Shown here in pieces: positions 25,699 to 34,239 of a stretch of 64,000 nt of DNA. Origin of the DNA: Phycisphaerae bacterium. GTDB taxonomy: Bacteria > Planctomycetota > Phycisphaerae > Sedimentisphaerales > UBA12454. The notes beneath the pieces are model-generated. The model was not told where the DNA came from and ran no database searches. It was given only the letters and a program-made list of their open reading frames with translations. The stretch spans positions 62,001 to 126,000 of the forward strand of contig JBAZHC010000003.1 in NCBI GenBank assembly GCA_041652575.1, in the 5' to 3' direction. Within the stretch, counting starts at the first letter, position 1; the number at the start of each line of letters is the position of its first letter. The translations under genes were made by a program, and so were the position numbers.

Positions 25699-27309
25699 TC
25701 ATTTATCTTCATCGGCCCTGACAATCGGCAAATCGAGCCAGAAGGTAGCGCCCTGACCCGCTGTGCTTTCAAGACCGATTTTGCCGGACATCAGTTTCGC
25801 AAGTTCTGTACTTATGGCCAGGCCCAGACCTGTGCCAGGCTGCGTTCTCGTAAGCGAACCGTCGGCCTGACGGAACTTTTCAAAGATTTTTTCCTTATCG
25901 GCTTCAGCGATTCCCGGCCCTGTATCGCTTACCGCCACTCTTACCGTCTGGCTGTCGGGCATAAAAGCCTTTATTTCAATTTTACCGTTCTCAGGCGTAA
26001 ATTTTACCGCGTTGCTCAGAAGATTATATAATATCTGCTGTACCTTGCCCGCGTCGGTTTTTATCAGTGGGATATTTTCATCGACTATCAGGCGAACTTT
26101 GAGTTTTTGTTTTTCCGTAAGCGGAGAAAAGAACGCCGCAAGCCCGTTGCACAGTTCGGGAATGCTGGTCTTTTCGATATGCAGTTCGATTTTCCCGGCT
26201 TCCATTTTTGCCATTTCGAGCAGGTCGTTAATCATATTAAGAAGATTTTTACCGCTGCTTACTATGTTCTCTGCGTAGCGTTTGCTCTTTGCGGCGTCTT
26301 CGGCGGGTTTTTCACGCAGGATCTCCGCAAAACCCAGTATGGCATTTAACGGTGTGCGGAACTCGTGAGACATATTGGCAAGAAACTCACCTTTAATTTT
26401 ATTGGCCTTGAAAAGCTCGATGTTTCGCTCGGAAAGTTCCGTAATTTTCTCATCAAGCTGCTTATTGGCCTGGCGAAGCTTTTCCTGACCCTGGGTAAGA
26501 CTGTCGAGCATGGCGTTAAGGGCATCGCCGAGCCTTTCGAACTCGTCGTTGGTTTTAATCCCGCAGCGGACATCGAGATTTCCCTGTGAAACGTTATTAA
26601 CCATTGCCCGAAGCTGCCGTATAGGACTTAAAATAACTCGCTGGGCAATAATATAAAATGCGACAATGGCGCCCGTACCGGCAAGCAGACCGGCGGCGAT
26701 TATACAAATCCAGTTCATAAGAACTGTCCTGCTTATTTCCCTGCCCGGCATCTGTACTATCACGGCACCGACAGGTTCTGAAAGGCTGAAAGTATGGGCC
26801 GAACCTTCGGCACTGTGGCAGGCCAGACATCGTTTGTTGGCACGGACAATATTTATATAAGTAGTTTCGACATTGCCGTTGACTTTGTCTATCCATGTAT
26901 ATTCATCCGGCCCCTGATGCTGCTTCAGCAATTCTTCGATTCTTTGAGTCTGCTTTCCCTCAAGCTGCTCTTTCCAGTTCTCCCCGGTGACGTTGAATCT
27001 TAGCCAGTTTATCCTGCTTGACTGGGCCTGTTTTGTAGCGCCGCTTTCGTCGAGCATTACAGGGCTTTTTTCGAGGGCTTTTTCCACCCTGAAATGTCTT
27101 TCATAAACCGTATTAACTACCGCTCTGCCGGCGTCGGAAAGGGTCTTTTCGGTCAGCTTGCCCATCCAGAGATACGGTATCAACAGTGCGAGAGTTAAAA
27201 CGAATACTATTGCTATGCCGAAAAGGAGTCTGCATTTGCCGGCCAGAGACATCGGCCTCAGCCGCACATAGGCGAGAATCGCTTTCAATATTTTCCCGGT
27301 ACTATCCAT
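25699..27309 (-). CDS. Membrane sensor histidine kinase with heme-type CxxCH motif
   Basis: 536 residues from ATG 27309. Domains in order: transmembrane helix (RLLFGIAIVFVLTLALLIPYLW), an extracytoplasmic domain of DUF3365/Tll0287 type containing RCLACHSAEG (a C-x2-C-H c-type heme site), a second helix, a HAMP segment (ILSPIRQLRAMVNNVSQGNLDV), a coiled coil, HisKA with phospho-accepting His in MSHEFRTPLNAILGF, and HATPase boxes (DNL-like LLSNAVKFTP, SDTGPGI, GTGLGLAI). It probably senses redox state, oxygen or a small ligand through heme. No response regulator is adjacent. It follows 10 bases upstream of priA on the same strand. Confidence 0.88.
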   Translation of the reverse strand: MDSTGKILKAILAYVRLRPMSLAGKCRLLFGIAIVFVLTLALLIPYLWMGKLTEKTLSDAGRAVVNTVYERHFRVEKALEKSPVMLDESGATKQAQSSRINWLRFNVTGENWKEQLEGKQTQRIEELLKQHQGPDEYTWIDKVNGNVETTYINIVRANKRCLACHSAEGSAHTFSLSEPVGAVIVQMPGREISRTVLMNWICIIAAGLLAGTGAIVAFYIIAQRVILSPIRQLRAMVNNVSQGNLDVRCGIKTNDEFERLGDALNAMLDSLTQGQEKLRQANKQLDEKITELSERNIELFKANKIKGEFLANMSHEFRTPLNAILGFAEILREKPAEDAAKSKRYAENIVSSGKNLLNMINDLLEMAKMEAGKIELHIEKTSIPELCNGLAAFFSPLTEKQKLKVRLIVDENIPLIKTDAGKVQQILYNLLSNAVKFTPENGKIEIKAFMPDSQTVRVAVSDTGPGIAEADKEKIFEKFRQADGSLTRTQPGTGLGLAISTELAKLMSGKIGLESTAGQGATFWLDLPIVRADEDK

Positions 27310-27382
27310 AGTCGATTTTATTATACACAAATACCGGCTATCAGGAAACCAAAAGCCTAAATTTTACAATCGGCAGAAAAAG

Positions 27383-29173
27383 TCATTCGTGATGACTTTG
27401 AACCCTCAGGTTTAATTCATCAAGCTGCCCCTGGTCGACACTGCTTGGCGCATCCGTGAGCAGGCACTGGCCTTTCTGGGTTTTTGGAAATGCGATAACG
27501 TCCCGGATATTGTCGGTTCCAGTCAGGAACATTACAAGTCTGTCCAGCCCGAAAGCTATACCACCGTGAGGCGGAGCGCCGAACTTAAGCGCCTGCAGGA
27601 AAAAGCCGAACCTGTCCTCTGCCTGCTGCCTTGTGATTTTAAGCAGGTCAAAAACCATGGCTTGTATCTGGGGCTGATGAATACGAATACTGCCGCCGCC
27701 TATTTCAGAGCCGTTTACTATAATATCGTATGCCTGGGAACGAATGTTCGCAGGGTCGGTATCGAGTTTCCCAATGTCTTCCGGAACAGGTGCCGTAAAC
27801 GGATGATGAAGAGAATCGTACCTATTTTCCTGCGGGTTCCATTCGAAAAGCGGAAAATCTATTACCCACAGCAGTTCGTAAGCCTTTTCGTCAATCAATC
27901 CCAAATCTTTGCCGACCTTCAGTCTCAACGGCGCAAGGGCTTTATTCGCCCCGGCCGCTTTATCCGCGACAAACAACAGCAAATCGTCGCACTTGGCGCC
28001 GAATTTTTCAATTATCGCTTTTCTCTGTTCCGGCGTGAAAAATTTAGCTAAATTGCTCGAAAGGTCTATTCCGCCCTGTTCGTCTTTTACGACCTTGAAC
28101 CACGCCAGACCTTTTGCTCCAAAAGCCGTTACTACGTTAGTATATGTTTTTTCGATATCGCTTCTGGAAAATTTCACACCGCCGCCCGGAGCGCAAAGTC
28201 CCTTGACGATTCCGCCTTTTTGTATCGTATCTGTAAAGACCTTGAACTGAGATTGGCCGGCAATATCGGAAATATCCTTTAATTTCATATCGAAACGCAA
28301 GTCAGGCCTGTCGATACCGTAATCTTCCATAGCCTGCTGATATGTCATTCGCCTGATTGGCAGTTTTACATCGACGCCGAGAATTTCCTTCCAGATTTTC
28401 GCGATGAGCTGCTCATGAACGCTTATTACCGCGTCAGTGTCAACAAAACTCATCTCAACGTCAATCTGAGTAAATTCTGCCTGCCTGTCGGCTCGCGGGT
28501 CTTCGTCCCTGAAACATCGCACAATCTGAAAATACTTATCGACGCCGCTTACCATCAGTACCTGCTTGAAAAGCTGCGGCGACTGCGGCAATGCATAAAA
28601 ACTGCCGCTGCACAATCTGCTCGGAACAAGAAAATCCCTTGCGCCTTCCGGAGTGCTTTTGCCCAGGAACGGCGTTTCGATTTCCCAGAATCCCTTGCTG
28701 TCAAAAAAGTCCCGTGTAACTTTCGTAACCTTATGACGAACCTTAAAACGATTCTGCATTACAGGCCGTCTGAGGTCGATATAACGGTATTTAAGCCTTG
28801 TTTCCTCCGCAACAGATTCGGCATTATCAAGTTCGAAAGGAGGTGTTTCGGCGCTGTTAAGCACTTCGAGTTCATCTATAAGTACTTCTATTTGTCCTGT
28901 GGGAAGTTTGGGATTTACCAGGCCCTCGCCTCGATGCCTGACAGTGCCGCTTGCCGCTATAACCCATTCGCAGCGCAATTGGCGCGAAAGTTTGTGTATT
29001 TCTGGCTTGGCCTCGGGATTAAAGACAAGCTGCGTTATACCTTCACGGTCGCGAAGGTCGATAAAAACAAGATTACCATGGTCACGATAAGAATCGACCC
29101 AACCGGCGAGAATCACCTTTTTGCCGGCATCTTCCATTCGCAATTGTCCGCAGTCGCAAGTTCTTTTGAGCAT
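27383..29173 (-). CDS. aspS: Aspartyl-tRNA synthetase
   Basis: 596 residues, the length of bacterial-type AspRS. The OB-fold anticodon-binding domain is at the N-terminus (GWVDSYRDHGNLVFIDLRD), and the class II core follows: QSPQLFKQ, motif 2 RCFRDEDPRADRQ and motif 3 GIAFGLDRLVM. The GAD insertion domain between motifs 2 and 3 is present. The gene ends in TGA, which shows that TGA is used as a normal stop in this genome. It charges tRNA-Asp; whether it also charges tRNA-Asn cannot be told here. Confidence 0.96.
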   Translation of the reverse strand: MLKRTCDCGQLRMEDAGKKVILAGWVDSYRDHGNLVFIDLRDREGITQLVFNPEAKPEIHKLSRQLRCEWVIAASGTVRHRGEGLVNPKLPTGQIEVLIDELEVLNSAETPPFELDNAESVAEETRLKYRYIDLRRPVMQNRFKVRHKVTKVTRDFFDSKGFWEIETPFLGKSTPEGARDFLVPSRLCSGSFYALPQSPQLFKQVLMVSGVDKYFQIVRCFRDEDPRADRQAEFTQIDVEMSFVDTDAVISVHEQLIAKIWKEILGVDVKLPIRRMTYQQAMEDYGIDRPDLRFDMKLKDISDIAGQSQFKVFTDTIQKGGIVKGLCAPGGGVKFSRSDIEKTYTNVVTAFGAKGLAWFKVVKDEQGGIDLSSNLAKFFTPEQRKAIIEKFGAKCDDLLLFVADKAAGANKALAPLRLKVGKDLGLIDEKAYELLWVIDFPLFEWNPQENRYDSLHHPFTAPVPEDIGKLDTDPANIRSQAYDIIVNGSEIGGGSIRIHQPQIQAMVFDLLKITRQQAEDRFGFFLQALKFGAPPHGGIAFGLDRLVMFLTGTDNIRDVIAFPKTQKGQCLLTDAPSSVDQGQLDELNLRVQSHHE

Positions 29174-29223
29174 ACAATCTTCCCGGTATTTATTTTATAA
29201 ATAAAATATTTTTGGCGAAAATG

Positions 29224-29553
29224 TTAATTAATCAGTTCGTCAATAGCGTCTGTAATGTCGGTTTTCCTGACAAGTCCCACCCATTTTTTTGCTATTTCAC
29301 CTTTATTAAAAAGGATTACGGTTGGAATGGCGCTTATACCGAATTCCACGGCCGCTTCATGATGGTTGTCAGTATTAAGTTTGCATATTTTTGCCTTGCC
29401 GGCATAGTCGGCGGCAACTTCTTCAATTACAGGCGCAAGCATCTTGCACGGTCCGCACCATGGAGCCCAGAAATCTACAAGTACAGGCACTGTGCTGTCG
29501 TGCACCGTACTATCAAATACCGCGTCAGTAAGCTCAATTATGTTTCCCGCCAT
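29224..29553 (-). CDS. trxA: Thioredoxin
   Basis: 109 residues from ATG 29553, with AAAGGA about seven nt upstream; a longer in-frame extension has no such signal. The active site FWAPWCGPCKML is canonical, the cis-proline is in SAIPTVILF. It is a cytoplasmic protein-disulfide reductant. It lies between scpA and aspS on the same strand. Confidence 0.95.
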   Translation of the reverse strand: MAGNIIELTDAVFDSTVHDSTVPVLVDFWAPWCGPCKMLAPVIEEVAADYAGKAKICKLNTDNHHEAAVEFGISAIPTVILFNKGEIAKKWVGLVRKTDITDAIDELIN

Positions 29554-29656
29554 CTTATATCCTTTCGTATCAACTTTATCTGAGTTAAGAATTTTATTTA
29601 GATAAGCCCTCAATGTCAAACTATTTAGCTGACCGTTTTTAATCGTTAATTCGGCC

Positions 29657-30607
29657 TTAAAAATCGCTGTTTTTCACTTCAGACTGTTCAATTTGGTCTT
29701 CTTTGACCTGTGCCCCCTGCCGATTGTCAAATTCTTCTATCGGTATCTTTGTGCCTGACTCGGAAGGGGCCATTTCGATCGATTCAATTGGTATATTCTG
29801 CTGCGGCTGGTTTTCCTCGACAGCATCGGACATCATCGCGTCGTGAACGGCCTGCTCGGCAGGCTCATCGGTCAGTGCCCTTAAATAAATAGGCATTCCC
29901 TGTTTGCCTGCCCCGCCGGGTGCCTGTTCGGCGGCTATAAGTTTTTCTCTCACCAGTTCCAGGACAGCGAGAAAGAGTCCAATCATAACCAGTCTGTTTT
30001 TTTTACCTTCGAAAATCCTGGTAAAACTCATCGCCCCTTCGCTCTGCAGGCGGTGAAGAACTTCTATCTGGTAAAGGTCTATCGGCGTATCGTCGGTAAT
30101 ATGGCTCATATCCATTACATTACCGGTCGCCTTCATCATGGAGTCAAAGGCACTGAGCAGGTCCCAGATATTTATCTGGTCAAGGTCCAGTTCCGGCTCC
30201 GTCTTTGGCTGCAGGCTGGAAATAATGTTATCGCTGCGCGAGAACTTTTGCTGCTGGCTCTCAGCGGAAATTTTCAGTGCATTGGCGGCATCCTTAAATT
30301 TTTTATATTCGAGCAATTGCCTGATAAGTTCGCCCCGCGGGTCGCCGAGGTCCTGCTCCATCGCGTCAAGCTCGTCTTTCGGAAGCAGCATAGCCGATTT
30401 AATTTCCATCAGCGTCGCCGCCATTACGAGAAATTCGCCCGCCAATTCAATATCGAACAGTTTGAGCATCTCGACATAGCGCAGATATTCGGCGGTAACC
30501 TTCGCCAATGGAATATCGTAGATATCGACCTCTTCCTTGCGGACAAGATACAACAGCAAATCCAGCGGACCTGCGAAAACATCGAGATTTATTCTATATT
30601 CAGACAC
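29657..30607 (-). CDS. scpA: Segregation and condensation protein A
   Basis: 316 residues, starting with GTG at 30607 preceded by AAGGTG. The kleisin signature LDVFAGPLDLLLYLVRKEEVDIYDIPLA is at the N-terminus, and the C-terminal winged-helix part (GAMSFTRIFEGKKNRLVMIGLFLAVLELV) fits ScpA. ScpA links SMC arms in the condensin complex. The last 70 residues are an acidic, low-complexity tail longer than in many homologues. It starts 12 bases after the trpS stop, so they are probably co-transcribed. scpB and smc are not in the window. Confidence 0.92.
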   Translation of the reverse strand: MSEYRINLDVFAGPLDLLLYLVRKEEVDIYDIPLAKVTAEYLRYVEMLKLFDIELAGEFLVMAATLMEIKSAMLLPKDELDAMEQDLGDPRGELIRQLLEYKKFKDAANALKISAESQQQKFSRSDNIISSLQPKTEPELDLDQINIWDLLSAFDSMMKATGNVMDMSHITDDTPIDLYQIEVLHRLQSEGAMSFTRIFEGKKNRLVMIGLFLAVLELVREKLIAAEQAPGGAGKQGMPIYLRALTDEPAEQAVHDAMMSDAVEENQPQQNIPIESIEMAPSESGTKIPIEEFDNRQGAQVKEDQIEQSEVKNSDF

Positions 30608-30619
30608 ATTTCACCTTAT

Positions 30620-31582
30620 TTATTCGAGTCCAACCGCTTTACGCGCCTTTTTCAGGGTTTTATCAGCAACTGCCGCCGCCCTTACAGCTCCTTTTTTGAG
30701 AACTTCCCGTACATAATCAACATTTTTTTCAAGCTCGGCTCTTTTCTGCCTGTAAGGCTTGAAATATTCAATCAGTAATTCTGCAAGTCTCTTCTTCACA
30801 TCTCCATAACCCGTTCCGCCCTGCCGGTATTTCTTTTCCCACTCGGCCAATTCATCCGTCGAGGCGACTAATTTCAAAAGCGCAAAGACATTGCACCTGG
30901 TCGGGTCTTTCGGAGATTCAACCGGCGTAGAGTCGGTAACAATTTTCATTACCTTTTTCTTTACGGAACTTTCCGGCTCGAAAATTTCAATTGTATTATC
31001 GTAGCTTTTGCTCATCTTTCGGCCGTCGATGCCCGGCACAACAGCTACTGATTCGAGAATATAATCCTTCGGCATAACAAATGTTTCGCCGTAAGTATTA
31101 TTAAAATATCCTGCGATATCCCGTGTAACTTCGATATGCTGTTTCTGGTCTGCGCCGACTGGTACAAGCTGGCTGTCGAAAATAAGAATATCCGCCGCCT
31201 GCAGAACCGGATATGCGAAAAGACCGTGATTGGGAAGAATGCCCTGTGCGACTTTTTCCTTAAAGCTGACGCATCTTTGCAGCAGACCCATCGGCGTAAT
31301 ACAGGATAATATCCAGGCAAGCTCTGTCACCTGCGGCACGTCCGACTGACGCCAGAAAACCGTTTTATCGGTATCAAGACCGAGAGCCAGATAGTCCATA
31401 GCGACGGCAAGCTGATTCTGCCTGAGGTCGTCAGGCTTGGGGCCGCTGGTCAGGGCGTGATAGTCAGCAATGAAATAAAAACCTTCATTTTCCGCCTGAA
31501 GCTGCAGGTGCTGCCTCATCGCTCCGAAGAAGTTGCCTATATGCAGCCTGCCGGACGGCTGAATGCCTGACAATACTCTCAA
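30620..31582 (-). CDS. trpS: Tryptophanyl-tRNA synthetase
   Basis: 320 residues. A TTG at 31582 is chosen as start: AAAGGAG lies 6 nt upstream and the resulting N-terminus MRVLSGIQPSGRLHIGNFFGAM is the classical TrpRS start with the HIGH-type motif. Later sites are FDSQLVPVGADQKQHIEVTRD and the KMSKS loop GRKMSKSYDNTI. Class I synthetase charging tRNA-Trp. The gene is upstream of scpA in one run. Confidence 0.96.
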   Translation of the reverse strand: MRVLSGIQPSGRLHIGNFFGAMRQHLQLQAENEGFYFIADYHALTSGPKPDDLRQNQLAVAMDYLALGLDTDKTVFWRQSDVPQVTELAWILSCITPMGLLQRCVSFKEKVAQGILPNHGLFAYPVLQAADILIFDSQLVPVGADQKQHIEVTRDIAGYFNNTYGETFVMPKDYILESVAVVPGIDGRKMSKSYDNTIEIFEPESSVKKKVMKIVTDSTPVESPKDPTRCNVFALLKLVASTDELAEWEKKYRQGGTGYGDVKKRLAELLIEYFKPYRQKRAELEKNVDYVREVLKKGAVRAAAVADKTLKKARKAVGLE

Positions 31583-31775
31583 TTCTATCTCCTTTAAACG
31601 CAACTAATTATAACTAATTATAAAATAAAGACATAAGACTACCAATCTTATCCCATATTGTCAAGAAATTTACCTTATCGGAATGAGATCTTATGCTACT
31701 TTCTATTCGCCATTATTTGCCATTACACACAGTGTCCATAGCGGGAGGCATCTCTTAGCGGACTGAAAGTTTTTG
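31583..31775. other. Short intergenic region, nothing recognised
   Basis: About 190 A+T-rich bases upstream of trpS and downstream of the next minus-strand gene. No terminator hairpin with T-run and no clear promoter hexamers were seen, though it presumably contains the trpS promoter. Confidence 0.3.
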
Positions 31776-33185
31776 CTATGGCTGATTAGGTTCAGAATAA
31801 AGACGTTTACGATTTTGATATACCCTCATTAAATCTATTGGAGGCCAATAAACTAAATCTTGTGGTAAACCCGAAGTCCCTATCCAACTTGGATAAAAAC
31901 TTCCTTCACCGCCTTCATCTGTAAAGTTTTTACCCACACTGTATATTTTGAAATCATCCGCTTCAACTTTGTAAATAAGCGGTTTATTACTATATGGATC
32001 GACTGGCAGTTTTTTCAGATATTCGGTTTGTACCAATTCATCGAGATTATTCGGTAGTCGTCCTTTGTCCCGATTAAATCTTAAAACTGCAATCGTTGTA
32101 AGCAGAGCCTGATATTGCGCCTCTGTATCATAATAATCATAATATACTCCTGCAAAATCTGAGCCATAAACATATAAAACGAGAGTTCCTGGCTGACATC
32201 CTAAAAAAAGTTTGTCAAAAAAATCAGGTTTTTCTTGATGAAGCTGCCATGGCGTTAGTGTATAGGCTGCGGTCAATTGGTCATAATATGAATTAATTTG
32301 TTTTTTTACTTCTTTTTGTGTTGGTCCGACAAAACAGCTTTTGATTATTGGCCACGGACCGGTGTCGCACAAGGTGTAATAATCTGATTTCTTTTTCCAC
32401 GCCAGCAAACCTGATTCATCAGGTTTATATACATAGGTTCTTTGAACAACATCATGGAGTAACATAATTTCTGCCGAAAAATCGAAAACACAGGAATGTG
32501 TATCCGTTATTCTTTCGATATCCTGTTGAAATGAGATCGTTGCGGATTCTGTGATTTTTGATTTTTTTAGAATCAACATGGCTGTATACATTGCTTTTTG
32601 TCTTTGGCGCAAACTATTATACATGCTCATCAGAAAAACAGGGCTATTATTACACCTTTGAAAACTTAAACGGCAACATGCAGATATATCTTCAATTGCA
32701 CGAGCGTATTCTCCTTTGGCTGCATTTGTTTTGGCGTCCCATAAAACCGCTTCAATCAAATCATAAAACAAATAAGTCCATTCAGGATATTTAATGCTAA
32801 TCATACCGTCTGCTGAAGATGCTTCAATCCAGAGATATGGTTTTAAACTCGCCATCCTGAAAATTTGTAAACTTTTTTCGTTTTCTGTAAGCCATTTTTT
32901 TATTATTTCATCTTCAACGATATTAAAATCTGTTGGCCATTCTGCATATGCCGCATCTCCCCGCTGTAGTTGTTTGGGCTTTTGAATTAAATTTTCATAC
33001 GCCGCTTGGTATAATTCAGCCGCATTTTGATTTGGGTCATAATTTGCAGGCTGTGAAATTTTATTATATTCGGCTGTATAATCTATCGTTACCTTTGGCT
33101 GACCGCGAGTCATATAAAAAAATATCGAAACCAAAACTAAAATTACTATTAATAAAATCAATAAACATTCTTTTATTATTTTCAT
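31776..33185 (-). CDS. Planctomycete-type membrane-anchored protein of unknown function
   Basis: 469 residues. One N-terminal transmembrane helix (CLLILLIVILVLVSIFFYM) anchors a large extracytoplasmic part. Near the C-terminus the segment RFNRDKGRLPNNLDELV followed by YLKKLPVDPYSNKPL is a motif found in many planctomycete proteins of unknown function and resembles the tail of type II pseudopilin-like proteins. No enzyme motif is seen. It follows the frameshifted secreted gene by 18 bases, so it may share its transcript. Confidence 0.6.
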   Translation of the reverse strand: MKIIKECLLILLIVILVLVSIFFYMTRGQPKVTIDYTAEYNKISQPANYDPNQNAAELYQAAYENLIQKPKQLQRGDAAYAEWPTDFNIVEDEIIKKWLTENEKSLQIFRMASLKPYLWIEASSADGMISIKYPEWTYLFYDLIEAVLWDAKTNAAKGEYARAIEDISACCRLSFQRCNNSPVFLMSMYNSLRQRQKAMYTAMLILKKSKITESATISFQQDIERITDTHSCVFDFSAEIMLLHDVVQRTYVYKPDESGLLAWKKKSDYYTLCDTGPWPIIKSCFVGPTQKEVKKQINSYYDQLTAAYTLTPWQLHQEKPDFFDKLFLGCQPGTLVLYVYGSDFAGVYYDYYDTEAQYQALLTTIAVLRFNRDKGRLPNNLDELVQTEYLKKLPVDPYSNKPLIYKVEADDFKIYSVGKNFTDEGGEGSFYPSWIGTSGLPQDLVYWPPIDLMRVYQNRKRLYSEPNQP

Positions 33186-33203
33186 GACATTTCTTTCCTT
33201 GTT

Positions 33204-34217
33204 TTAATGATCATAACGATATGGCGTAAATCTCATACGCTCATCGCCTATTTTCCCCATACTTGCATTATTACCAACATAAGTGCCATTTTCAACTTCT
33301 ATCATTGCTCTATTAAAAGCATATTGATAACTGTGAGTGCCATACCAGCCAAAACCATCCGGGTCGCCCCAGAAAAATGCTGACCACGCCGCATAAACGG
33401 CTTTATTTGAAGTGAAAATTTGATTATTCCAGCCTACATATAATTTATCTAAAATTGGTTCCTCACTCAAATCCATCCAGGCTCTGGACATATCGTTGCC
33501 AACGCCGTTAAAATTACCATTTCCGCTGAAACAAAAATCCATCCAGACAATTTTAAATTTTTCGCCATCACCAAAACCAAAATCTCTCATAGAATGGTAA
33601 TTGCTTGGCCATTGTTCGCCAGATTCAAAATGCGCTAATACATAATTGTTATTGGAAAGCCTGAAATGTGTTCGACGCACTTCGGTATGCATCAATGGAT
33701 TTTTTGTGTACATATCGCTTCTTGATACCACATAGGCATAAAAAATTGTTGGTTTAGAAATTACTTTTGCAAAATTTTCCCATGTGCAATTATCACCATA
33801 AAGTATTATATAAGGTATTCCCATTGTCATACAACCATATGCTATACCCGAAACAGCTTCCTTTCTGCTGTTTGCGGAATTTTGAAAATTCTTCACTGCT
33901 TTAGGTAAGATTATCGCAAATGTATAAGGTTTATTAGGGTCATATACTGCAGCTATGACGTATTCCCAAAAAGGTTCCCATCCTTCCTCAGAATCCATAA
34001 GATCCATTTCACTTGTTTCCTGCTCAATATCGACATCGTATATTTGACCATCAAGTACATTTCCCGGAATGGTTATATCCAAATCACCGCTGGTTTCCTG
34101 TGTCCAAATCGTTTGGCCATCCCATTTGGAAAGTTTCACCCGCAAATTATTTTCTGTCGCCCTAAGCCCTAAAAGTCGCAAAGGTTTATTCGGCTCGTAC
34201 GTATCATTCACATTCAA
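33204..34217 (-). CDS. C-terminal part of a frameshifted secreted protein; possible caspase-like domain
   Basis: This frame has no true start: the apparent first codon is a TTG, and reading upstream in the same frame gives PWVDFNNPVHCLNVNDTYEP, which belongs to the linker at the end of the preceding frame (34240-35862). The two are best read as one gene with a frame break near 34235-34250. The C-terminal 240 residues contain GIPYIILYGDN and KIVWMDFCFSGNGNFNG, which resembles the Asp-x-Cys-x-Ser-Gly turn of caspase/gingipain-like cysteine peptidases; this is a weak inference and a matching histidine is not obvious. Confidence 0.6.
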   Translation of the reverse strand: MNVNDTYEPNKPLRLLGLRATENNLRVKLSKWDGQTIWTQETSGDLDITIPGNVLDGQIYDVDIEQETSEMDLMDSEEGWEPFWEYVIAAVYDPNKPYTFAIILPKAVKNFQNSANSRKEAVSGIAYGCMTMGIPYIILYGDNCTWENFAKVISKPTIFYAYVVSRSDMYTKNPLMHTEVRRTHFRLSNNNYVLAHFESGEQWPSNYHSMRDFGFGDGEKFKIVWMDFCFSGNGNFNGVGNDMSRAWMDLSEEPILDKLYVGWNNQIFTSNKAVYAAWSAFFWGDPDGFGWYGTHSYQYAFNRAMIEVENGTYVGNNASMGKIGDERMRFTPYRYDH

Positions 34218-34239
34218 ACAATGAACCGGATTATTAAAA

